Positions 1 through 5,294 are shown, counted from the stretch's first letter. The stretch: 5,436 bases of DNA from an uncultured Bacilli bacterium (GCA_934090775.1 CAKOKF010000067.1:1-5436); one strand, 5' to 3'. The notes: generated by a model from the letters alone, not told the origin. Made by a program: numbers and translations.

Positions 1-1065
1 ATTTCCACATTTACTACATTTATATTCTCTTAATTTTAAATCCTTCATTTCTTTGCTTCTATGCCCACAGCATGAACAAAGTTGACTGCTTGGAAAATAA
101 GTGTTTACTTGAATAAATCTCTTATTCTCCCACAAACATTTTTGCTTTAACTTTGATAAAATTAGAGAAAATGTGGAATGAATTATATTTTTTCTTAATG
201 ATTTTGAACTAGATTCAGTTATCATCTTATTTACCTGCAGGTTTTCAGCTACTATGTAGTCATTTTCTTTTAAAAGTTTACTTACTATTTCTTCTGCCTG
301 CTTTTTTCTACTATTTGCAAGACGATGATAAGCTCGTTCAAGTTTTATCTTAATTTTATTATAATTTTTACTATTTTTTTCTTTTTTGTCTAACTTTTGT
401 TGTAAGATAGCTATTCTTTTTTCATATTTTTTTAAAGAACTTACCTTACCGTATGATTCAAACGAACTAGTTGTTATCAATGACTTAATTCCTAAGTCAA
501 TACCAACTATATGGTAAGTTTTAGCATATTCCGGTTCTATATCTTCTTGTACCACTACTGATACATAGTATTTATTTGCTACTCTACTTACCGTAGCATT
601 TATTATTTTAAAAGGAAACTCTTTTAAATTACGATATCCCCTTATTTTTACGTTGCCTAGCTTCGGTAAAACAATAGTTCTATTTTTAATATCAACCATG
701 ATATTAGCATAACTTTTACCTTTGTATGAACTTCTTATACAATTAGTTGTATAGCTTACTTTAACACCTTTTTTCTTAAAATGTGGCATACCACCTTTAC
801 CACTTAAATATTTATCATAACCAATAGTTACATCATGAGCCGTATGAACTAAAGCCATGCTGTCAACTTCTTTTAAAAATTCTAATTCTTGCTTAAAACC
901 AGGAATAAAGCCAGCTAAATCGTATTTACTTAATTTAGGATTAATTTTCTTTTTATCTAATAATTTATTATAAACAAGATTAGAACACCCAAATGTTTTA
1001 TTAATAAAAATTCTTTGCTTTTCATTTGGATACATTCTAAGTTTATATGCTTTTGTTACCATCAT
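1..1065 (-). CDS. tnpB: TnpB (IS200/IS605-type RNA-guided endonuclease), 3' end outside window
   Basis: TnpB proteins are RNA-guided, RuvC-type nucleases of IS200/IS605 elements, related to Cas12. Reading the minus strand from ATG at 1065-1063 gives 355 uninterrupted codons to the window edge. Seen: the N-terminal signature AYKLRMYPNEKQ (residues 6-17) and NKTFGCSNLVYNKLL (27-41); the RuvC-I motif GIDLGIK with Asp190; the RuvC-II motif YIVAENL with Glu274; a lysine-rich helix around 206-256; FPSSQLCSCCG (324-334); and a four-Cys zinc site, C330, C333, C350 and C353. Family members usually place the third catalytic residue (DRD.NA) a few residues past the second CxxC, so it falls beyond position 1. 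A second ATG follows at 1062. The upstream AGGGTGG (1071-1077) is a fair ribosome site. No tnpA is seen upstream, so this may be a solo-tnpB element, or tnpA may lie outside the window. Intact as far as visible. Confidence 0.93.
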   Translation of the reverse strand, partial: MMVTKAYKLRMYPNEKQRIFINKTFGCSNLVYNKLLDKKKINPKLSKYDLAGFIPGFKQELEFLKEVDSMALVHTAHDVTIGYDKYLSGKGGMPHFKKKGVKVSYTTNCIRSSYKGKSYANIMVDIKNRTIVLPKLGNVKIRGYRNLKEFPFKIINATVSRVANKYYVSVVVQEDIEPEYAKTYHIVGIDLGIKSLITTSSFESYGKVSSLKKYEKRIAILQQKLDKKEKNSKNYNKIKIKLERAYHRLANSRKKQAEEIVSKLLKENDYIVAENLQVNKMITESSSKSLRKNIIHSTFSLILSKLKQKCLWENKRFIQVNTYFPSSQLCSCCGHRSKEMKDLKLREYKCSKCGN

Positions 1066-1346
1066 TTAAACCACCCTGCCTGCTTATTAAGTGCATATTA
1101 TCATTAATTTTTTTATTTGTCTATAGTTCACCTTGTAATTTTAAAACTTTTTAACTTTTGCATTAACAACTAGTGGCTTTATAATTTTTTTTACATTTTT
1201 TTCTATTTCTTTTGTTATAATTACTTTATAAATAATCATAAAATTCGCAAAGCAAGTTTACAAAAGATAAATTTTAAAATAGTAAAATCTATGAATTTTT
1301 TGTGTGCAAAAAACACACAACATTACGGATGACTTTCCTATTATAT
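1066..1346. other. AT-rich gene-free stretch upstream of tnpB
   Basis: This 281-base stretch separates the tnpB start from the murE terminator. It contains no convincing coding sequence on either strand. It is very AT-rich, with long T and A runs near 1180-1215, and presumably holds the tnpB promoter and, if the element is complete, its left end. I could not settle on a promoter: TATAGA-like sequence occurs on the minus strand near 1119-1124 without a good -35. The only strong structure is the hairpin at 1300-1320, listed separately. The exact left boundary of the insertion is not visible. Confidence 0.6.
1300..1320. repeat. Perfect 7-bp hairpin, possible left-end structure of the TnpB element
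   Basis: TTGTGTG (1300-1306) and CACACAA (1314-1320) are perfect inverted copies around a 7-base loop. IS200/IS605 elements have subterminal hairpins at their ends that are recognised as single-stranded DNA, and this one lies about 235 bases upstream of tnpB, so an end structure is possible. It is not a good terminator: no T-run follows it on either strand. The link to the element is inference. Confidence 0.35.
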
Positions 1347-1380
1347 AAAAAAAAAGTACTTACACTAAACCTAAGTACTT
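1347..1380 (-). terminator. Intrinsic terminator of murE, overlapping its last codons
   Basis: On the minus strand AAGTACTTA (1380-1372) pairs perfectly with TAAGTACTT (1362-1354) around a 9-base loop, and the T-run continues through 1347. The 5' arm is the coding sequence for Lys-Tyr-Leu near the C-terminus, and the 3' arm begins with the TAA stop itself (1362-1360). The terminator therefore forms partly inside the coding region. Confidence 0.85.
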
Positions 1381-2709
1381 CTTAACTTCTTCTAAATCAT
1401 CTAAATGATGTTTAGTATGGCCAATAATTTGATAATCTTCATGACCTTTACCTAATATTAATAAAACATCATTATCTTTTAACATATCCAAGCCTTTTTT
1501 TATGGCTGCAGGTCGATCTATTTCAACTTCATAATTATCTTTAGTTACCCCTTTTAAAATATCTTCTAAAATCTTATTTGGATCTTCAGTCCTTGGATTA
1601 TCACTAGTAAATATTACATAATCACTTAAGCGACTAGCAATTTCTCCCATAATTGGTCGTTTTAATGGATCTCTATCGCCACCACAACCAACAATCGTTA
1701 TAATTCTTCCTTTTTTATTTTCTAAAAACGAAGTAATAATTTTTTCTACTGCATCAGGAGTATGGGCATAATCAATAACAGCATAGCTATTTCTAACTTT
1801 AATTTGTTCACAACGACCTCTTGGGGCATAGATATCCTTTGTAATTTCAATAATACTATCAATGCTAAAACCTAAAGTATTTAAAATACCTAAAGCCGTC
1901 AAATAATTATAAACATTGTATTTACATTTCAAATTAGTTTCTACACTATACTCTTTATCAGCCCTAAACTTAATTAAAGTACCTCTATCCGTTTCTTCAT
2001 AACTTAGGATCTGATAATCTTTACCATTATAACCTAAAGTTTTATAACTTTTCTTTTCAAAATATTTAGCGTATTCATCATCATTATTAACAATGATAGT
2101 CCCCTTTAACTGGTCTAATATTAACATCTTAGCATGTAAGTAATTTTCCATAGTTTTATGAAAATCTAAATGATCCTCAGTCAAGTTAGAAAAAGCTTCT
2201 ACCGTAAATTCTAAGCCTTCAATTCTCTTTTCTACTAAAGAATGACTTGATACTTCCATTACAAAATATTCACATCCAGCCTCGATTGCCTCGATAATCA
2301 TACTATAAACATCTAATATTTCTGGGGTAGTATTATTAAGTTCTCTTTTTACACCTGGCATATAAAAACCAATGGTTCCCATATAAGCTGCCTTTTTACC
2401 TAAACTTAATAACATTTGATAAGTTAAAAAACAAGTTGTGGTCTTGCCGTTAGTACCAGTCATCCCAATTAATTTAATTTTGTTAACTTCATCCTTATAG
2501 TTATCAAGTAAGTATTGTTGTAACCATTCCTTAGTATTTGGTACCACTAAAGTTTCTACCGCATAAGATCCATGTTCACATACTATCTTAGTTGCTCCGT
2601 TTTCGATAGCTTTCGAAATAAAGTCATGACCATCAACAGTTAATCCTTTAATAGCAACAAACGTATCTCCAGGACATACTTTTCTTGAATCCGTCTTTAT
2701 ATTAATCAT
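1360..2709 (-). CDS. murE: UDP-N-acetylmuramoyl-tripeptide synthetase MurE, probably meso-DAP-adding
   Basis: MurE is the cytoplasmic ATP-dependent ligase that adds the third residue to UDP-MurNAc-L-Ala-D-Glu in peptidoglycan synthesis. The 449-residue protein shows TDSRKVCPGDTFVAIKG (6-22) from the UDP-substrate domain, the P-loop GMTGTNGKTTT (82-92), MEVSSHSL (151-158), NLTEDHLDFH (175-184), AK around Lys194 where family members carry a carbamylated lysine, APRGRCEQI (295-303), DYAHTPDA (313-320), GCGGDRDP (341-348), DNPRTEDP (370-377) and LGKGHEDYQ (419-427). DNPR is the motif associated with meso-DAP; lysine-adding enzymes usually differ at the Arg. The ATG has AAAGGAGA just upstream, and an in-frame stop five codons before it fixes this start. 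The protein therefore lacks about 20-30 N-terminal residues found in many MurEs (usually about 480-500 aa). It is monocistronic, away from any visible mur cluster. Confidence 0.96.
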   Translation of the reverse strand: MINIKTDSRKVCPGDTFVAIKGLTVDGHDFISKAIENGATKIVCEHGSYAVETLVVPNTKEWLQQYLLDNYKDEVNKIKLIGMTGTNGKTTTCFLTYQMLLSLGKKAAYMGTIGFYMPGVKRELNNTTPEILDVYSMIIEAIEAGCEYFVMEVSSHSLVEKRIEGLEFTVEAFSNLTEDHLDFHKTMENYLHAKMLILDQLKGTIIVNNDDEYAKYFEKKSYKTLGYNGKDYQILSYEETDRGTLIKFRADKEYSVETNLKCKYNVYNYLTALGILNTLGFSIDSIIEITKDIYAPRGRCEQIKVRNSYAVIDYAHTPDAVEKIITSFLENKKGRIITIVGCGGDRDPLKRPIMGEIASRLSDYVIFTSDNPRTEDPNKILEDILKGVTKDNYEVEIDRPAAIKKGLDMLKDNDVLLILGKGHEDYQIIGHTKHHLDDLEEVKKYLGLV

Positions 2710-2737
2710 AAATTTCTCCTTTTATTTAACTCTCTCA

Positions 2738-2757
2738 AAAAGGTAATATTTCCTTTT
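2738..2757. repeat. 20-bp interrupted palindrome at the murE transcript start
   Basis: AAAAGG (2738-2743) and CCTTTT (2752-2757) are inverted copies. The inner AAT/ATT also pairs, leaving a single T:T mismatch (2744/2751). The palindrome begins at about the position where transcription from the predicted murE promoter should start (near 2758), so it lies in the first 20 bases of the leader. It could be an operator or a 5' hairpin. It is weak because it is A/T-rich in an A/T-rich genome. Confidence 0.35.
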
Positions 2758-2764
2758 CAAACTT

Positions 2765-2792
2765 ATTATATAATATATCTCTTAATTTGCAA
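2765..2792 (-). promoter_or_regulatory. Sigma-A-type promoter of murE
   Basis: On the minus strand TTGCAA (2792-2787) is followed after 16 bases by a perfect TATAAT (2770-2765). Predicted start is near 2758, giving a leader of about 50 bases before the ribosome site and ATG of murE. It lies downstream of the terminator of the preceding minus-strand gene, so murE looks independently transcribed. Confidence 0.65.
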
Positions 2793-2806
2793 CTTATTTT
2801 TTTACG

Positions 2807-2837
2807 AAAAAAAGTCCTTAAGTTTTTACTTAAAGAC
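2807..2837 (-). terminator. Intrinsic terminator after the RelB/DinJ-like gene
   Basis: On the minus strand GTCTTTAAGT (2837-2828) pairs with ACTTAAGGAC (2823-2814), 10 bp with one G-U pair, around an AAAA loop, followed by seven T (2813-2807). It starts 11 bases past the stop codon of the small gene and separates it from the murE promoter. Confidence 0.85.
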
Positions 2838-2848
2838 CATCATTATAT

Positions 2849-3130
2849 TTAATCTTCTTTTTCTTCCTTATGACAATCACAATCATGATCGCAACAACAT
2901 TCATCGTCACAATCGCAATCATCATTACAATGACCACAACAACATTCACAATCATCTTCTAATGCATCATCAAATCCTACATGAAAAGGTATACCCATAT
3001 CACGTAAAGATGCAGCTAAGAAAATATTAATAGCAGTTTCTGTATCTAATCCCAAATGTTGAAATAATTCATCACAAGATTCTTTTAATTCTTTATTAAC
3101 TTTAACTTCTACTAACTTATTTTTTTCCAT
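2849..3130 (-). CDS. RelB/DinJ-like protein with Cys/Asp/His-rich C-terminal tail
   Basis: The protein is 93 residues from ATG 3130. Residues 1-50 resemble RelB/DinJ-type antitoxins (ribbon-helix-helix DNA-binding): a basic beta-strand KLVEVKVNKELKESCDELF (5-23), then LGLDTETAINIFLAASLRDMGIPF (26-49), matching the family pattern LGL...AI..FL......IPF. Residues 61-87 are a dense acidic cysteine cluster with 12 Cys (61, 63, 64, 65, 68, 72, 74, 78, 79, 80, 84, 86) and His67, His82, His87, ending KEEKED. Such a tail could bind Zn or Cu or be redox-active; this is inference. DinJ normally sits directly upstream of a yafQ/relE toxin, but none follows here: a terminator does. It is probably an orphan regulator or metal-responsive protein. 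A TTG start at 3166 would lie upstream of the -10 box, so ATG 3130, with GGAAAGAGAG ahead of it, is preferred. Confidence 0.8.
   Translation of the reverse strand: MEKNKLVEVKVNKELKESCDELFQHLGLDTETAINIFLAASLRDMGIPFHVGFDDALEDDCECCCGHCNDDCDCDDECCCDHDCDCHKEEKED
2866..2956. repeat. Low-complexity repeat DNA encoding the Cys/Asp tail
   Basis: The plus strand here is built of irregular repeats of CAATCA, CAACA and CACAAT units, with few G. They correspond to alternating Asp (GAT/GAC) and Cys (TGT/TGC) codons on the coding minus strand. Such short-unit repetition can expand or contract by slippage, so tail length may vary between strains. The reading frame is preserved and third positions vary (both TGT and TGC, both GAT and GAC), which argues that the protein is selected. 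Confidence 0.55.
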
Positions 3131-3155
3131 AAAAACAATCTCTCTTTCCAAAATT

Positions 3156-3184
3156 ATTATACCCAACTTTTAATAAAAATACTA
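3156..3184 (-). promoter_or_regulatory. Probable promoter of the RelB/DinJ-like gene
   Basis: A perfect TATAAT lies on the minus strand at 3161-3156, about 26 bases before the ATG at 3130. The -35 at 17-base spacing (3184-3179, TAGTAT) is poor, so the promoter may be weak or activator-dependent. Predicted start is near 3149, giving a leader of about 19 bases. It is back to back with the gmk promoter at 3209-3237. Confidence 0.5.
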
Positions 3185-3208
3185 TCTATTTTTTCATTTA
3201 ATTCATGG

Positions 3209-3237
3209 TTTACAATAAGATAATTGCATGTTATACT
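3209..3237 (+). promoter_or_regulatory. Extended -10 sigma-A-type promoter of the gmk operon
   Basis: TTTACA (3209-3214), a 17-base spacer, then TATACT (3232-3237) preceded by TG at 3229-3230, an extended -10 (TGnTATACT). Transcription should begin near 3244, leaving a leader of about 20 bases that contains the ribosome site. This is the best promoter match in the window. Confidence 0.8.
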
Positions 3238-3249
3238 AATAAAAATTTT

Positions 3250-3255
3250 AGGAGG
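3250..3255 (+). promoter_or_regulatory. AGGAGG ribosome binding site that sets the gmk start
   Basis: A perfect AGGAGG lies 7 bases before ATG 3263. It decides against the in-frame upstream ATG at 3224, which lies between the -35 and -10 boxes and so would not be in the mRNA. Confidence 0.9.
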
Positions 3256-3262
3256 ATTATGT

Positions 3263-3961
3263 ATGAATAAAATGATAAAAGAACAAGAACAAGGTAATTT
3301 AATAGTTTTAAGTGGCCCTTCTGGAGCAGGTAAAGATAGTATAATAAATGAACTTAAAAATTATTATCACAATTTTTGGGTATCTATTTCCATGACTAGT
3401 CGTAAACCCCGTGGCCAAGAAGTAGATGGTATTGATTATTTCTTTGTTAGTAAGGAAGAATTTGAACGTCATATTAAGAAGAATGATTTTTTAGAGTATG
3501 CTATCTACAATGATAATTATTATGGAACTCCCAAGTCTAAAATCGAAGACTTCTTACATCAAGGCAAAGATGTTATTTTAGAAATTGAAATTCAAGGAGC
3601 TTTAAAAATCAAAGAAGAATTTCCTAACGCAATATTTATTTTTATTATGCCCCCTTCCATGCCGGAATTAATTAGAAGATTAAAAAAACGTAACACAGAA
3701 AATACTGATAAAATTATTGAACGCTTTAAAAAAGCCTACCAAGAAATAAACTATTACAGTAATTATAACTATGTTGTTATTAACGATGATTTAGATACAG
3801 CTGTTAAAAAAGTTGAATCTATTCTTATTGCCGAACGTCTACGTGTTTCACGTATTGAAGATGTTTATGTTGGTAATGCCGAGGAAGCATTACATGAAGT
3901 TTTAAGAGATGATGTTGAATTTATTAATCATGTAAAAAAGATAGATGGCTCCAATGAATGA
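3263..3961 (+). CDS. gmk: Guanylate kinase
   Basis: Guanylate kinase phosphorylates GMP or dGMP to the diphosphate with ATP in cytoplasmic purine metabolism. The 232-residue protein shows the P-loop SGPSGAGKDS (17-26), SMTSRKPRGQEVDGIDYFFVS (43-63) for GMP binding, LEYAIYNDNYYGTPKSKIE (77-95), GKDVILEIEIQGA (101-113), IFIMPPS (126-132), and the lid region RRLKKRNTENTDKIIERFKKA (138-158). Oddities: Asp25 follows the P-loop Lys where family members usually have Gly, Ser or Thr; the usual IDVQGA reads IEIQGA; and about 38 residues (195-232) extend past the normal end, against a usual length near 205. Firmicute gmk commonly precedes rpoZ; here a methyltransferase follows with an 8-base overlap. 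It could be the sole Gmk or a second paralogue; the window cannot tell. Confidence 0.93.
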   Translation: MNKMIKEQEQGNLIVLSGPSGAGKDSIINELKNYYHNFWVSISMTSRKPRGQEVDGIDYFFVSKEEFERHIKKNDFLEYAIYNDNYYGTPKSKIEDFLHQGKDVILEIEIQGALKIKEEFPNAIFIFIMPPSMPELIRRLKKRNTENTDKIIERFKKAYQEINYYSNYNYVVINDDLDTAVKKVESILIAERLRVSRIEDVYVGNAEEALHEVLRDDVEFINHVKKIDGSNE

Positions 3962-4718
3962 TTTACTAAATAATTATTATAATAAGTTTAATGAAGATAA
4001 AAGATTAGAAACTAGACATGGTATAATAGAATTTCAAACTACTATTAATCATGTTTTAGAAGTCTTGAATAAATTTACTAATCCCAAAATACTAGATATT
4101 GGCGCTGGTACAGGTAAATATAGTCTTTATTTAGATAACTTAGGTTATGATGTAACTGCTGTTGAATTAGTTAAACATAATCTAAAAATTATCCAAAGTA
4201 AAAATAAAAATCTTAAGTCTTATTTAGGTAATGCTCTTAATTTAGATTTCTTAGGTAATAATACTTATGATGTTATATTAATGTTTGGTCCTTTATATCA
4301 CTTATTTGGTGATGATAAATTAAAGGCCATCAATGAAGCTCTTAAACATTTAAATGATAATGGTTATTTAATGATTTGTTATTGTCTTAATGACTTTGCT
4401 ATCTTAAAACATGGCTTCTTTGATGGCCATATCTTAGATGATACTAAGTATGATAAGAATTATCTTATTAAAGATAATGAATCTAATTTGTATAGCTTTG
4501 ATACTATGGACTCTATTAATAATATAAATAAATTATGTAATTTAAAAAGAGAGAAAATCTTCTCCCAAGAAGGTCTAACTGAGTATGTAAGACCAATAAT
4601 CAACAAGATGACTTCTAAAGAATTTACTAAATACTTAGATTTTCATCTTCAAAGATGTGAATCTCCTTATTATTTAGGTTTATCTCGTCATGTTGTTGAT
4701 ATTGTTAAAAAGTCATAA
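3954..4718 (+). CDS. Class I SAM-dependent methyltransferase, substrate unknown
   Basis: This is a Rossmann-fold methyltransferase of 254 residues from ATG 3954. Numbered from there, SAM motif I is PKILDIGAGTGKYSLYL (45-61); TAVELVKHNL (68-77) holds the acidic ribose-binding Glu at the end of strand 2; NALNLDFL (93-100) is motif III-like; YDVILMFGPLYHLF (105-118) is the strand-4 and post-I region; and LKHLNDNGYLMICYC (130-144) is strand 5. No transmembrane segment or target-recognition domain is seen, so the substrate (small molecule, RNA or protein) cannot be named. ATG 3945, in frame, would add only Met-Ala-Pro. I prefer 3954 because MNDLLNNYYNKFNEDKRL resembles the usual start of this family. 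Neither ATG has a clear ribosome site; the gene overlaps the end of gmk by 8 bases, so translation is probably coupled. It is the last gene of the operon. Confidence 0.88.
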   Translation: MNDLLNNYYNKFNEDKRLETRHGIIEFQTTINHVLEVLNKFTNPKILDIGAGTGKYSLYLDNLGYDVTAVELVKHNLKIIQSKNKNLKSYLGNALNLDFLGNNTYDVILMFGPLYHLFGDDKLKAINEALKHLNDNGYLMICYCLNDFAILKHGFFDGHILDDTKYDKNYLIKDNESNLYSFDTMDSINNINKLCNLKREKIFSQEGLTEYVRPIINKMTSKEFTKYLDFHLQRCESPYYLGLSRHVVDIVKKS

Positions 4719-4739
4719 CTTCCCTTGTTATGGCTTTTT
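4707..4739 (+). terminator. Intrinsic terminator of the gmk operon, overlapping the stop codon
   Basis: AAAAAGTCATAAC (4707-4719) pairs with GTTATGGCTTTTT (4727-4739), 13 bp with one G-U pair, around a 7-base loop, with the T-run forming the 3' arm. The 5' arm contains the last codons and the TAA stop (4716-4718) of the methyltransferase, the same economy as seen at the murE end. Confidence 0.85.
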
Positions 4740-4758
4740 AACTTTAAAATATTTATGA

Positions 4759-5175
4759 CTTTCTATTTTACAATTTATAGATACTGATGATCCTTGGATT
4801 TTAGCCACCAATGGTAATCCTAAACGGGCTATCAAAGATTACGATTATCGTTTTGGTGGTATTGAAACTGTTTTCAAAAATCAAAAATCTAACGGTTTCT
4901 TCTTAGAAAGTACGGTTAATGCATCTTTAAAATACTTTGAATCTATGTATTGTTTTGCTTGTATTGGGGTATTATTTTTAACCATTTTAGGAGCTGATTA
5001 TACCAAAAATACAAGATGTTATAAAAATACTAAAATCAAAACTTATACTACATCTCATGGTATTAAAATAAGAATCAAATCACTGTTTAATACTGGCTTG
5101 ACTTTATTTCATCGAGCCTTTAATTCATCTCAATATGTTCGACTGAGTTTTCGATTTATTCTCTATGATGTCTAA
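4759..5175 (+). pseudogene. IS4-type DDE transposase remnant, C-terminal part only
   Basis: The frame ending at TAA 5173-5175 is open back to a TGA at 4756 and has no proper start at the left. From 4771 it reads QFIDTDDPWILATNG, then YDYRFGGIETVFKNQKSNGFFLE (about 4840-4908). The latter resembles the conserved C-terminal block of IS4-like transposases: Tyr and Arg, the catalytic Glu of the DDE triad (codon 4864-4866), then Lys six residues later (ExxxxxxK). The spacing from Arg to Glu is one residue longer than the classic Y(2)R(3)E(6)K form. A hydrophobic helix CFACIGVLFLTILGADYT follows, then a basic tail ending at 5175. About 135 residues remain; the N-terminal two thirds with the first two catalytic Asp are missing. 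The reading is conserved and free of stops, so the truncation may be recent. An in-frame ATG at 4945 is an internal Met, not a separate gene. Confidence 0.82.
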
Positions 5176-5194
5176 AATTTTTTAAACTGATCCT

Positions 5195-5252
5195 TAAAAA
5201 AGCTCCACCATCGAATGGGGAGCGTTGCTGTGTAGAAAACACAGCTTTTTTA
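5195..5252 (+). terminator. Three-way-junction fold ending in an intrinsic terminator
   Basis: The second hairpin, GCTGTGT (5227-5233) pairing with ACACAGC (5239-5245) around AGAAA and followed by six T (5246-5251), is a standard terminator for plus-strand transcription, 52 bases after the transposase stop. A first hairpin sits just before it: GCTCC (5202-5206), bulged A, CCAT, loop CGA, ATGG, GGAGC (5219-5223). In addition TAAAAAA (5195-5201) pairs with TTTTTTA (5246-5252), closing both hairpins in a Y shape with only three unpaired bases (5224-5226) at the junction. The outer stem would compete with the T-run needed for termination. It could instead be a structured end of the IS4-type element. 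Confidence 0.7.
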
Positions 5253-5262
5253 GGTATTTTAA

Positions 5263-5275
5263 TAGACAGTGTCTA
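5263..5275. repeat. Perfect 13-base palindrome at the composition boundary
   Basis: TAGACA (5263-5268) and TGTCTA (5270-5275) are perfect inverted copies around a single G. It sits exactly where AT-rich host-like sequence changes to GC-richer sequence, so it is the best candidate for an IS terminus, or for a junction where target bases and the element tip together make the symmetry. Confidence 0.55.
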
Positions 5276-5294
5276 ACTTTTGACAAAATGATTA

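Noticed and set aside
1300..1320. A terminator between tnpB and murE
   Set aside because: The hairpin is flanked by T upstream and not downstream on the plus strand, and on the minus strand it is followed by A, not T.
1066..1346. A tnpA gene or remnant upstream of tnpB
   Set aside because: No transposase motif or adequate open frame was found on either strand; it is mostly A/T runs.
2866..2956. A CRISPR or tandem satellite array
   Set aside because: The units are only about 5-6 bases and irregular, lie inside an intact reading frame, and have no spacers.
2849..3130. A complete RelBE/DinJ-YafQ toxin-antitoxin module
   Set aside because: No toxin gene is present downstream (terminator then murE) or upstream (divergent gmk).
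3131..3166. A longer RelB-like protein from TTG 3166
   Set aside because: The start would lie upstream of a perfect TATAAT (3156-3161), its extra residues do not match the family, and ATG 3130 has a ribosome site.
3224..3262. Gmk starting at ATG 3224
   Set aside because: That ATG lies between the -35 and -10 boxes; a perfect AGGAGG at 3250-3255 serves ATG 3263.
4945..5175. A separate 76-residue plus-strand gene starting at ATG 4945
   Set aside because: The same frame is open back to 4759 and the upstream part encodes the IS4-type catalytic block, so this ATG is an internal Met of the transposase remnant.
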